Positions 30,654 through 39,820 of a stretch of DNA of 64,000 bases are shown here, piece by piece. A model generated the notes under the pieces. It saw only the letters and a program-made list of their open reading frames with translations, was not told the origin of the DNA and searched no databases. Made by a program: the position numbers and the translations under genes. Source of the stretch: Alphaproteobacteria bacterium (GTDB taxonomy: Bacteria; Pseudomonadota; Alphaproteobacteria; Micavibrionales; UBA2020). The stretch is taken from assembly GCA_025934695.1 (NCBI GenBank), contig JAICWS010000001.1:277301-341300 (forward strand), in the 5' to 3' direction. The stretch's first letter is position 1. Each line of letters begins with the position of its first letter.

Positions 30654-30686
30654 ATCTGGCGTAATTCAGGTCGTTCGAGTCCCTGA

Positions 30687-30971
30687 TCAGTTGCCACTTT
30701 TCGAGCGGCTTGAGCCGTAATTCTTCCGCGCGATGGCCAGCAGGATGAGCAGAAATGCCGCCAGCCGCACCACATAAATCGCCGAATGGGCTTCATTCGG
30801 CCGCTCCAGGTATAGCGTCACGATGCGATTGCAGCCCTCGAGGATAAATGAGGCCGAGAACAGCAGAAAGAAGGAATCCCGCGTGTCGCGCCAATATCTC
30901 AGAAAAAACAGACCCGCTGCGAAAGACGCGGTCGCTATAACACCGATCAGAAATGCTTCAATTGGCGTCAT
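30687..30971 (-). CDS. Small membrane protein (DUF5985-like)
   Basis: Three TM segments; similar in layout to the adjacent gene; ATGA overlap. Confidence 0.6.
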   Translation of the reverse strand: MTPIEAFLIGVIATASFAAGLFFLRYWRDTRDSFFLLFSASFILEGCNRIVTLYLERPNEAHSAIYVVRLAAFLLILLAIARKNYGSSRSKSGN

Positions 30972-31228
30972 CGTTGTTTCTCCCAGATCAGCCCGTAAAG
31001 TATAAAGGTCATCGACGCCGCGGCGGTTGCAAGCCGCCAGAGATAGAGGTCTGTTTCCGGAAGGATGATGAGGTCCAGAAATACGAGGGCGTTCGACACG
31101 GAGAGGCCGGAAAAGCAAATACCGCTCCAGAGAAGAAGCCGCATCTTTGTGCGGAAATACGCGCGGAAAAGAAGCACTGCGCATGCCAAACAAGTGAGTG
31201 TGCCAAGAATATAAACTGCGGGTTCCAT
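30968..31228 (-). CDS. Small membrane protein (DUF5985-like)
   Basis: Three TM segments; translationally coupled to the neighbour. Confidence 0.6.
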   Translation of the reverse strand: MEPAVYILGTLTCLACAVLLFRAYFRTKMRLLLWSGICFSGLSVSNALVFLDLIILPETDLYLWRLATAAASMTFILYGLIWEKQR

Positions 31229-31235
31229 CGTCTCG

Positions 31236-31634
31236 TCACTCCTTCTCGTCGTCTTTGGTGAAACGGAATGCGCGCGCAAAGGCAAGTGCGGCCGGCGGGC
31301 CCTTCGCGTGGATCATTCTGGTAATACGAACAAGGTCGCGCCGGTAAGCCGCATCAACGGCGGCAACGAGTAATTCCCGCTCGGGCGAACCTTCGGCATA
31401 ATAGAATTGCGCCGTAGATCCGGTCCCAGGATTTAGCAGGCCCTGCTGCACGAGGTCCAGCAGGACTCGTTTAGCCACTTCGGGCGCGATAAAAAGCGCA
31501 TGCGACATCTCCTCGACGGTTTTCGCCTGCGGACGGCTGTTCCACAACAGCAGAAATGCCTCGATATGCGGAATGCTGTCGATCCGCTCGCGGATGAACC
31601 TGTCCACTTCATCCTTTGTCTGGTTCTCATCCAT
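31236..31634 (-). CDS. Winged-helix-like small protein
   Basis: IEAFLLLWNSRPQAKTVEEMSHALFIAPEVAKRVLLDLVQQGLLN wHTH-like. Confidence 0.55.
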   Translation of the reverse strand: MDENQTKDEVDRFIRERIDSIPHIEAFLLLWNSRPQAKTVEEMSHALFIAPEVAKRVLLDLVQQGLLNPGTGSTAQFYYAEGSPERELLVAAVDAAYRRDLVRITRMIHAKGPPAALAFARAFRFTKDDEKE

Positions 31635-32082
31635 TGTGCTGGCCTGGTATGACTGTCTTCAGCTTCACAGCCTGAAAACCGCGTCGCAAAAATCCCCTAT
31701 GGGCAGCCCCAAATGAGGTGCCGTTAACCGGGGTGAAGAAGTTTGCCTTTCGTGCCTGTTCCAGTCAATGTCCCCATTTTGGATGAGAGATGGAGGGGCG
31801 CATTCATTGCCGCCGCTATCGCGGACTTCATTCTGGTATCTTCAACCGCATCTGCTTGCGCGAGAAGTTCATATGGAATAATGAATGAACACATATGAAA
31901 AGTTTCCGTAAAATTGGCGTGCCGGAGCGCTATTCCATTAGCTTGCTTCAGCGGATAGAGTGCAACCAGATCGCTGCGCCCTCACTTCGGCGCTAATCCG
32001 GCGTGGGCTCCGGTAGTTTGAATATAAATTCCGGGCCAACGGTGCTAGGTTGAGCGTCTGTCATAGACAACGACGCGCACAC

Positions 32083-33237
32083 ATGGCCAGGCCGGACTCC
32101 CCCTCCTACACGCTTCTGCAACTCGTAAAATACATGCTTCGCCTCGGCACCATTGGCTTCGGCGGGCCTGTCGCTCTCGTGAGCTATATGCATCGCGATC
32201 TGGTTGAGCAGCGCAAATGGATATCGGATGAAGATTACAAGGAAGGTCTGGCGCTCGCGCAGTTGGCGCCGGGACCGCTGGCGGCGCAATTGGCGATTTA
32301 CCTCGGGTACGTCCATTACCGGATCCTTGGCGCAACCCTTGCCGGAATTGCATTTGTCATTCCTTCTTTCCTGATGGTCGTCGCCCTCGGCTGGGCTTAT
32401 CTCCGGTACAACGGCCTTGAATGGATGCAGTCGGTCTTTTATGGCGTCGGCGCGGCTGTCATTGGCATTATCGTCATGAGCGCGAAAAAGCTGACCCAGA
32501 AGACCATCGGCAAGGACAAGTTGCTATGGGCGATTTTCCTGCTGCTTGCGGCGGTCACGATTATCACCCAAAGCGAAGTCGCCATGCTGTTCATCGCGGC
32601 GGGCATCGTCGTTTGGCTCTATCGTTGTCCTCCGAAGGCGCTTAGGCGCGGCAGAATGCTTTCACTTGCAGCCACCATTCCACTGGCCGCTGCTCCGCAG
32701 AACGGCGTCCTTTGGCAAATGGCCCTCTTCTTCGCCAAGGCCGGAGCCTTCGTCTTCGGCAGCGGGCTCGCCATCGTGCCGTTCCTCTATGGCGGCGTTG
32801 TGCACGAGCATCAATGGCTGACGGAACGCCAGTTCGTCGATGCGGTTGCGGTCGCCATGATCACGCCTGGGCCCGTCGTCATTACGGTTGGTTTTATCGG
32901 CTATCTGATAGCGGGGTTCAACGGCGCAGGCGTGGCGGCGCTCGCCACGTTCCTGCCGTGCTATTTGTTCACTGTTATTCCCGCGCCTTACATGAAAAAA
33001 TACGGCAAGGCGCCCGCGATCATTGCCTTCGTTGACGGCGTAACCGCCGCCGCCGTTGGCGCCATCGCAGGGTCTGTCATTGTTATCGCGCAGCGAGCCA
33101 TCGTGGACATCCCTACCGCCGCAATTGCAGTTGCCACCACCGCGCTGTTGTGGAAATTCAGGAAATTACAGGAGCCGCTCATTGTGGCTGGAGCAGCGGT
33201 TATCGGCTTGGTCATTTATCCCTTTGTTCACCCCTGA
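32083..33237 (+). CDS. chrA: Chromate transporter, two-CHR-domain type
   Basis: TIGFGGPVALVSYMHRDLVEQRKWISDEDYKEGLALAQLAPGPLAAQLAIYLG; second GAFVFGSGLAIVPFLYGGVV half. Confidence 0.92.
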   Translation: MARPDSPSYTLLQLVKYMLRLGTIGFGGPVALVSYMHRDLVEQRKWISDEDYKEGLALAQLAPGPLAAQLAIYLGYVHYRILGATLAGIAFVIPSFLMVVALGWAYLRYNGLEWMQSVFYGVGAAVIGIIVMSAKKLTQKTIGKDKLLWAIFLLLAAVTIITQSEVAMLFIAAGIVVWLYRCPPKALRRGRMLSLAATIPLAAAPQNGVLWQMALFFAKAGAFVFGSGLAIVPFLYGGVVHEHQWLTERQFVDAVAVAMITPGPVVITVGFIGYLIAGFNGAGVAALATFLPCYLFTVIPAPYMKKYGKAPAIIAFVDGVTAAAVGAIAGSVIVIAQRAIVDIPTAAIAVATTALLWKFRKLQEPLIVAGAAVIGLVIYPFVHP

Positions 33238-33314
33238 TCCTTCCAAGGGGAACGCCCGGCAAAGCTTCGAGTTTGAGAACTTTCAAAGGTTCGACAGTGG
33301 AACTCGGCACCATA

Positions 33315-34508
33315 ATGCAGCAAGCTGACGCACTGATATACCTCGAAAGGTATGTCGACGAGGGAGCCAGGACCTACAGCCGCTATTCGCAACGAAGCGA
33401 AACCGCGCCCCCATATAAACCCTCCGGAAAACAAAGCAGTTTTAAGCTTATCACCGCCCGCATCCCGGTTGACGAGGTCCAGATCGTCGAAGCCGCCCCG
33501 GATTCGCGTCTGCATAATTTTTATATTTGCGACGGAGAAGTGCGCTTTGCCCTCCATCCCGAAACCTGGGCCGCAGAAAATATTCCGTTTTTGGATGAAC
33601 TGCGAAAGTATCCGCAAGGCGATGCAATTGAAGTATCCCCAACAGCATCGACGCGAACGGTACTTGTCCGCAACGCGGATAATCTGCCCCCGCATTTTCT
33701 GAAACTTCATTATCCCAAATATGTTTCGCGATTCAATCGGCGGCTGCGGCGGCTTAATATATGTAACAGTGTTGCAGTTACGCGCGATATTAAAAATATC
33801 TGCCATCCGCGATTTGCCTATCTGCCTGACGAACTCGGTTTTATTTTTGGCACGGGAAGCGATGCATGGGGATTTTTAGTTCGTGAGGCGCATCCGCATC
33901 CGTTATTACAAGGTGGCTCCCTGATTCCCGGTTTTGCGCTTTACGGCGGTGACCTCATGCATCCCGACCATCCGCCGCTCCTCGTGCAAATGATCGCCCG
34001 TGCCAAAGCTGAGCCTGCTTCATTCGTTCTGGACAACATTATGATTCCGGTTGTCGAATGCTGGGCGAAGGCCGCAAGTGAGTGCGGATTCCTTCTTGAA
34101 TCTCACGGACAGAACACGTTGATCGAGGTGGGAGATGACCTGATGCCGCGCCGGATCGTACACCGCGACTTCGACGTATGGATCGACTTTGAGACGCGAA
34201 AACGGCTTGGGCTGGAAAATTCATTTCTCGGCGAGGGAATTTTTCAATACCCGGCAGAGCAATATTACAGTCTCGTCTATGACCACTTTGTGGGCCGGGA
34301 GTTCTTCGATTATCTCTTAAAAACGTTAAAGCGATTTTATAAAGTGGATGAGAGGAGTGTTCGAGAAAATGTGAAGCGGGCGTTTCTGAAGGCCTTTCCC
34401 GACAACGAGCGCCTGTTTCCTTCTGAAACCACTTACTATTTTTCAGATGCCGAAAATGGAAAGAAGTTTGCCTTTATCGACACGGGGAAGCCGCCTGAAT
34501 GGAGATAA
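33315..34508 (+). CDS. IucA/IucC-like (NIS synthetase-like) protein, short
   Basis: CGFLLESHGQNTLIEVGDDLMPRRIVHRDFD matches the IucA/IucC EAHGQN…RD core; FhuF-like C-terminus. Confidence 0.65.
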   Translation: MQQADALIYLERYVDEGARTYSRYSQRSETAPPYKPSGKQSSFKLITARIPVDEVQIVEAAPDSRLHNFYICDGEVRFALHPETWAAENIPFLDELRKYPQGDAIEVSPTASTRTVLVRNADNLPPHFLKLHYPKYVSRFNRRLRRLNICNSVAVTRDIKNICHPRFAYLPDELGFIFGTGSDAWGFLVREAHPHPLLQGGSLIPGFALYGGDLMHPDHPPLLVQMIARAKAEPASFVLDNIMIPVVECWAKAASECGFLLESHGQNTLIEVGDDLMPRRIVHRDFDVWIDFETRKRLGLENSFLGEGIFQYPAEQYYSLVYDHFVGREFFDYLLKTLKRFYKVDERSVRENVKRAFLKAFPDNERLFPSETTYYFSDAENGKKFAFIDTGKPPEWR

Positions 34509-34606
34509 TTCTTATACAAGTTTATGATAGGGACTTGCTCCTTTTGTTCATATTGACTTCATTGCCGGTACAAGCTGATTTCTGACTTCAGAAAAGGACC
34601 TAAAAA

Positions 34607-35488
34607 ATGAACAGCGTAATCCCGACTATAGCTCTTGCCGTGATGCTTTTCGGTTCTCCTGCCTTTGCGCAAACGCAGGATTGGTCAAAAGTAGATTTAG
34701 CCATTGGCAAAAAGGGCGCGGTACAAGCGGATGGCGTTTACAAAGTGAGCCTGCCGCGCACGGATCTCCACGTCACGCTGGATGGAGTTACCCTGAAACC
34801 CGGCTTCGCGCTGGGCTCCCATGTCGAGTTTATGCCGGCGGACGGCAGCGCCATGGTCATGGGCGATCTCGTCCTGACGGGAGAAGAAGTCGCGCCGGTC
34901 ATGAAAAAACTGCTCGATGGCGGCGTGGAAATTGCGGCCCTGCACAACCATCTGCTTCGCACGTCTCCGCCCATTTACTATATGCATGTCGGCGGCCATG
35001 GCGATGCGGAGAAGCTGGCCGCGGCCATCCACGCCGCGCTGCTCGAAAGTAAGACCCCCTTTGGAGATGCGCCCAAGGCTTCGCCCGCCAAGAGTGACGA
35101 CATCGATACCAAAGCGATTGATGACGCCCTCGGCCGCAGCGGCAAGATGAATAATGGCGTTTATCAGTTCAGCATTGCCCGCGCCGATACCGTCAAGGAA
35201 GGCGACATGACCATTCCTCCGGCAATGGGCATCGCCAATGGCATCAACTTTCAGGCCGCCGGCAATGGCAAAGTCGCAATAACGGGCGACTTCGCGCTAT
35301 TGGCGAATGAGGTGCCGCTCGTGATCGACGCATTAACAAAGAATGGAATCGAAGTTATGGCGCTCCACAGTCACATGCTGGACGATGACCCTCACCTATT
35401 CTTTCTTCACTTCTGGGCCAAAGGCGATGCAGCTTCGTTGGCAAAGGGGCTGAAAGCCGCTCTTGATCACATAAAAACCAAAAGCTAG
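34607..35488 (+). CDS. Exported DUF1259 (LppY/LpqO-like) protein with two repeated halves
   Basis: Signal peptide; VEIAALHNHLL and IEVMALHSHML in two homologous halves. Confidence 0.8.
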   Translation: MNSVIPTIALAVMLFGSPAFAQTQDWSKVDLAIGKKGAVQADGVYKVSLPRTDLHVTLDGVTLKPGFALGSHVEFMPADGSAMVMGDLVLTGEEVAPVMKKLLDGGVEIAALHNHLLRTSPPIYYMHVGGHGDAEKLAAAIHAALLESKTPFGDAPKASPAKSDDIDTKAIDDALGRSGKMNNGVYQFSIARADTVKEGDMTIPPAMGIANGINFQAAGNGKVAITGDFALLANEVPLVIDALTKNGIEVMALHSHMLDDDPHLFFLHFWAKGDAASLAKGLKAALDHIKTKS

Positions 35489-35489
35489 A

Positions 35490-35520
35490 CTGCCTTAACT
35501 TCGACAAGGCAGCAACTTTT
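35490..35520 (+). terminator. Possible intra-operon terminator/attenuator
   Basis: CTGCCTT-AACTTCGAC-AAGGCAG then CAACTTTT. Confidence 0.4.
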
Positions 35521-35548
35521 AACGCGCCTGAGAAACACGGAAGGAAAT

Positions 35549-35713
35549 ATGCCTGACGTTCTCAAAAGCACTGACGCTGCCGGGCCTATAAAAAGAATAT
35601 GGAAGCACCGTATTTGGGGGCCCATTATTCTTGTCCTCATCCTGGCAGGCGGGCTGGGTCTGTTCCTCCACTTTATCTCCTGCTGTGATCTGCTCGGTGA
35701 AATTTCAGAATGA
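35549..35713 (+). CDS. 54-aa single-pass membrane peptide (not in ORF track)
   Basis: MPDVLKSTDAAGPIKRIWKHRIWGPIILVLILAGGLGLFLHFISCCDLLGEISE; ATGA overlap with the next gene. Confidence 0.6.
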   Translation: MPDVLKSTDAAGPIKRIWKHRIWGPIILVLILAGGLGLFLHFISCCDLLGEISE

Positions 35714-36744
35714 GACTTAATAATGGAGTAGTTCGGCACGCCATCGGCGGCCTGTTTCTTATCATCAGTTTCAGCCTCGTTACACGTCAGGCACAGTCAC
35801 AGCCTGCGGCAGACGTTGATGTGCCATTGGTGTTGGAAAAAACTATTCCGCTCGCAGATGTATCAGGCCGCATCGATCATATGGCGCTTGATGTGCGCCG
35901 GAAGCGGCTGATCGTCGCTGAGCTGGGAAACAACTCCGTCGATGTTCTCGATATTGGAGCAGGCAAGGCGGAATTCCGCCTGACGGGACTGAATGAGCCG
36001 CAGGGCGTGGCTTACATTGCCAGCAAAGACACCATTCTTGTGTCGAATGGCGGCAGCGGAGATGCGCGCGTTTTTAAAGCAGAAGATGGCTCTCCCGTTG
36101 CGTCGATAATGCTGGGAGATGACGCTGACAATGTCCGTCTGGCGCCCGAAACCGATGCGGTCTTCATCGGCTATGGGAGCGGCGGTCTAGCTGCGCTCGA
36201 TACGGGCAAGTTGGCGAAGATCAAAGATATTCAATTGCCTGCACATCCCGAGGCGTTTGAAATCTCCCGCGATAGGCAAGTAGTTTTTGTCAATGTACCC
36301 GAGGCGGGTCAGATCGAAGTAGTTGATTTAAAGACCAATAAAATCAGGACGAGTTGGAAGACGGGCGAGCTGCGCTCCAACTTCCCGATGGCCCTCAACG
36401 CGAAGGGGACAACGCTGGCCGTCTCCTTTCGCCAGCCGCCACGGCTGCAGCTACTGGACGCAATGACAGGCCATAGCAAGCAGGTGCTGGGGACCTGTGA
36501 AGATGCCGACGACGTTTTCTTTGACGAGGGACGCGAAAGAATCTACGTCAGTTGCGGACGGGGCTCTGTCGACGTGTTTCAGAGAAAAGACGGTGATTAT
36601 CAATCCATTGCTCGGATTGCGACGGCGAGCGGTGCCAGAACATCATTATTCGTTCCGGAGTTAGATCGTCTTTTCGTCGCCGCCCCGGGCAGGCTTCTTA
36701 CCGGTGCGCGAATTCTGGTTTACAAAGCTGCACCCGGCAGATAA
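35710..36744 (+). CDS. Exported YncE-like beta-propeller protein
   Basis: Signal peptide; HMALDVRRKRLIVAELGNNSVDVLDIGAGK and similar blades. Confidence 0.8.
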   Translation: MRLNNGVVRHAIGGLFLIISFSLVTRQAQSQPAADVDVPLVLEKTIPLADVSGRIDHMALDVRRKRLIVAELGNNSVDVLDIGAGKAEFRLTGLNEPQGVAYIASKDTILVSNGGSGDARVFKAEDGSPVASIMLGDDADNVRLAPETDAVFIGYGSGGLAALDTGKLAKIKDIQLPAHPEAFEISRDRQVVFVNVPEAGQIEVVDLKTNKIRTSWKTGELRSNFPMALNAKGTTLAVSFRQPPRLQLLDAMTGHSKQVLGTCEDADDVFFDEGRERIYVSCGRGSVDVFQRKDGDYQSIARIATASGARTSLFVPELDRLFVAAPGRLLTGARILVYKAAPGR

Positions 36745-36769
36745 GGCTTTATGTTAGGAGGAGAATATT

Positions 36770-37198
36770 ATGAAGTGGATTACACGCGAACGTCCGAAGA
36801 TCGACCGCATTGCCTGCCCGTGGCTCGTGCAGAAGTTTGTCGATCCGCAGGCGGAATTCCTTTATGTGCCGAAAGAGGACGTCGTGAAGGTCGCGAAAGA
36901 ACAAAACGCCATTCCCTACGACGTTCCAGGCGTCGAGCTGACGCATGACGGGCCGCTTTGCAGTTTCGACGCGATTATCAAGAAATACAAAATCGCCGAT
37001 CCCGCCGTTCTCAGGCTGGCGGACATCGTGCGGGCGGCGGACACCGATACGCTCGACAGTTCACCGCAGGCTCCCGGGCTGCTGGCGATATCGAAAGGAC
37101 TCTCCGCAAATATCGCCAACGACCATGAAATGCTGAAGGTGGGAATGGTCATTTATGAAGCGCTCTATACCTGGTGCAAAAGCCAGAAAAATAGCTGA
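36770..37198 (+). CDS. chrB: ChrB-domain chromate resistance protein
   Basis: RIACPWLVQKFVDPQAEFLYVPKEDV … CSFDAIIKKYKI … ADIVRAADTD. Confidence 0.88.
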   Translation: MKWITRERPKIDRIACPWLVQKFVDPQAEFLYVPKEDVVKVAKEQNAIPYDVPGVELTHDGPLCSFDAIIKKYKIADPAVLRLADIVRAADTDTLDSSPQAPGLLAISKGLSANIANDHEMLKVGMVIYEALYTWCKSQKNS

Positions 37199-37418
37199 GT
37201 TTCCGGGGCTCGAAATATCATCGTCCTGCTTTTCGCAATTACGATTGCGCTGACCGGCGAACGGCAATGGCCTTTCCCGATTCTTGTGGACGCAAACATG
37301 ATCAAATACCAGAAAAACTATTATATAACAGGGATATAAACAATTTATTTTGCATATTAATTATATTTCTAATAGTTTACTTGTACGCTGAGCATCTACA
37401 TCAGAGGGATTTCCGCTT

Positions 37419-37486
37419 GTTTCTTCCCTGATGGTACAGCCCAGCTGAAACGGCATCGAATTGTTTTCAAGTTCCTGGCTGTTTGT
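37419..37486 (+). promoter_or_regulatory. Conserved upstream element, copy A
   Basis: GTTTCTTCCCTGATGGTACAGCCCAGCTGAAACGGC…TGGCTGTTT; aligns with copies B and C. Confidence 0.65.
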
Positions 37487-37543
37487 AAGCGGACCCCCCA
37501 ACAGACCGGCCCGAGGAACAACCTTAAACAAGGAGCCAAAGCC

Positions 37544-38068
37544 ATGACTTCGCGCAACACCGACCAAACGCTCGCCAAACCCGCCATTTTCATTACCACC
37601 GATTTTAACGAGCAGGCCGGCGCGGCCTACCCGCTCGACCGGACTTCGATCCGCGATTCCATTCATGAAACCGCCCTCTGGGCGATGAAGAACGGACATC
37701 GCATCATTGTGCGCGATGTTCCTGCGGTCAGCGGCATGCTCAGCTACATCTTCAAGGACGCGGCCGGCAGCACTGAAGACCTGTCGGTCGAGCCGGAGAG
37801 TGCCTCCGTGGCCGAGATCGTCGCCAAGCATCATCCGCGCGTGGCGGTACTGGCCGGCGGCTTCGCCCCGACCGCCGCCGACTTCGACGCACTTCAGAAG
37901 GAAGGCAACATCACGCTTATCCCCTTGCCCGAAACCGGCGGAGCGAGCCGCGCGATGTTCGAGCAGCACAAGGACACGTTGAAGCTCCCCGCCCCTGCCG
38001 TCGCGGCGCTGGAACAACGGACGTGGGGCGGACTGCGCCAGTCGCTGGAGAGCTGCAAGGGACCCTGA
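37544..38068 (+). CDS. Unknown Rossmann-like (SLOG-like?) protein
   Basis: Alternating strand/helix pattern with HPRVAVLAGGFAPTAADFDALQKEGNITLIPLPETGGASRAMF. Confidence 0.65.
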   Translation: MTSRNTDQTLAKPAIFITTDFNEQAGAAYPLDRTSIRDSIHETALWAMKNGHRIIVRDVPAVSGMLSYIFKDAAGSTEDLSVEPESASVAEIVAKHHPRVAVLAGGFAPTAADFDALQKEGNITLIPLPETGGASRAMFEQHKDTLKLPAPAVAALEQRTWGGLRQSLESCKGP

Positions 38069-38273
38069 TGCAGCGGACAAAAGAATTTGGGCCATAGCGC
38101 GCAATCTTGAAACTATCGGCCACCTTCGCTCGATAGCGCTCGAACAATCATCGTCCGCACCGACTTGGGGCAAGAGCGTTTACAGAAATGCTCTGCCATG
38201 ATGCACAGGCGTCTCTCTTCTGACCATCGCCGCAACCTTGCCGCCGCACGGCGAAAGAAAGCTGTTTCGATAG

Positions 38274-38299
38274 GGAACTGGCCTCGAAAACGAGTCGTT
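38274..38299 (+). promoter_or_regulatory. Candidate EcfG-type promoter GGAAC-N17-CGTT
   Basis: Exact match to the alphaproteobacterial EcfG -35/-10 consensus spacing, 70 bp upstream of 38369. Confidence 0.55.
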
Positions 38300-38368
38300 T
38301 TCTTGGGCTTAGAAAGACTTGGGCAGTGTTCGAAATATCTTCTGTAATTACATTGCGGGAACCATTAA

Positions 38369-39151
38369 ATGATAAAACTCTCAAACAAATACGTCGGGCC
38401 GGCATTTCTTGCAGCTTTTATAATCGTTCAATTTGCCGTCATCACGATCTCCGGGGCCGCCCATGCGGAGGATGCGGCATATCTTAATAGGTATTTCAAA
38501 GTAGAAGGCGACGATGCCATCGCGAATGCGAATGCCGGTGTATTAAGTTTCAGCGCCACCCGCTCGCGGTTTCAATCAGGTCACGGGCATGGCTGGCGCA
38601 ACGAGGCGAAAATACGCGAGCAGCTGCGTTTGCCCGCTGCCGAGACGCGGGAGATTTTTTCCACAACCGTGACGCCGCATCTTCCACCTTGGGCCAAAAC
38701 AATCGTGGCCCAGTATCATTTTGAAGGTTTGAACACCGCGGCGAAAGTGTTTGTCCAGGATACGAAAGAAAGCGGCGTGATGGACGGCGTTGCTGGAAAC
38801 GGCGTATTCGACATTTTGGCGCGTATCAAAGGTCCGGATGGAAAGGAAGTCACGACGCCGCTCGGCACCGTACGATCAGGCGAGTCTTTCGATCTTGACG
38901 TCAGTTTCAACGCCGGCGTTGTGAACGTGGCCGCGTCGACAAGGAAATGGGGCCGGAAGCAAACAGGCAATGTATCTCTCCCGGATACGTCGAGCATCGT
39001 CTATCTAAAGTTTGGGGATTATCTGCAGGCTTTAAATGCCGCCGGCGAGCACACGACTAACGAGAACGAATGGAAAGAATACTATGCGCAGCATCACATC
39101 GATAAGACCGAAGTGGATTTTTCGAATGTGCGGTTTGCGCGGCGGTCATAA
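38369..39151 (+). CDS. Exported PL7/alginate_lyase2-like jelly-roll protein candidate
   Basis: Signal peptide; RNEAKIREQL, TIVAQYHFE, IVYLKFGDYLQ correspond to PL7 R-x-E-x-x-R, Q-I-H and Y-x-K-x-G-x-Y-x-Q motifs. Confidence 0.6.
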   Translation: MIKLSNKYVGPAFLAAFIIVQFAVITISGAAHAEDAAYLNRYFKVEGDDAIANANAGVLSFSATRSRFQSGHGHGWRNEAKIREQLRLPAAETREIFSTTVTPHLPPWAKTIVAQYHFEGLNTAAKVFVQDTKESGVMDGVAGNGVFDILARIKGPDGKEVTTPLGTVRSGESFDLDVSFNAGVVNVAASTRKWGRKQTGNVSLPDTSSIVYLKFGDYLQALNAAGEHTTNENEWKEYYAQHHIDKTEVDFSNVRFARRS

Positions 39152-39226
39152 GCGCTTAGCGAACCAGCGGCCGAAAAGATAGCTACGGGCAATTAGTATA
39201 GCGTTCCTGGAATTCCGGAATCACGT

Positions 39227-39505
39227 TTAATCCGACATGGGTCTGTATTGAGCCACGAAGCTGTGCGGTGTGCGCAAGGATTTCGGCGCGTAGACCGCGA
39301 CGCCCTGGATCTTTGTGCCATCCTTGCGGCTGACGCCGGTAAATGCCGCGCGGTAATGGGGACGCGCGAGCCAGGGCGACGTTACGTCCGGCGGCGCGGT
39401 CTTGCCGCCTTTGTCGCGCGCCAGGGGGCCGAGTTCGACATTTTCAAGAAAGCCTTCCAGCTCTTTTTTCAACGACTTTTCCGCAAAATAACTTCTCAAA
39501 GACAT
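39227..39505 (-). CDS. Small protein of unknown function (92 aa)
   Basis: Good RBS (GAAGGAAAC) and conserved upstream element copy C. Confidence 0.55.
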   Translation of the reverse strand: MSLRSYFAEKSLKKELEGFLENVELGPLARDKGGKTAPPDVTSPWLARPHYRAAFTGVSRKDGTKIQGVAVYAPKSLRTPHSFVAQYRPMSD

Positions 39506-39601
39506 CGCTTGTTTCCTTCAGATTTGAACAACAGTTGCAGTTCGTCAGGAATCTGAAGGCGTTTTCGGATATTTCGCGCCGGAGGAAAAGCTTTCCCACC
39601 A

Positions 39602-39673
39602 CAAAACAGCCATGACGACGGCGTCAGAATTCCTTGGCTGTTTTACCTGTGCTGAAACCGGCGTGCGGGAAAC
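39602..39673 (-). promoter_or_regulatory. Conserved upstream element, copy C
   Basis: Minus strand GTTTCCCGCACGCCGGTTTCAGCACAGGTAAAACAGCCAAGGAATT…TGGCTGTTTT; 10-bp perfect stem AAAACAGCCA/TGGCTGTTTT. Confidence 0.7.
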
Positions 39674-39820
39674 GCTAAACACGCAAGCCGTGGTGGCGAG
39701 GCTTTGGATGTTATAGCAGATTAGGTTGCGTTATGTCAAGTCCATCAACGGCAAGGGCGCCCCCGCTCGCGAAGGAACTAAAGGCTGCCCTCGGTCAAAT
39801 AAACATCCAAAACGAGGTCG

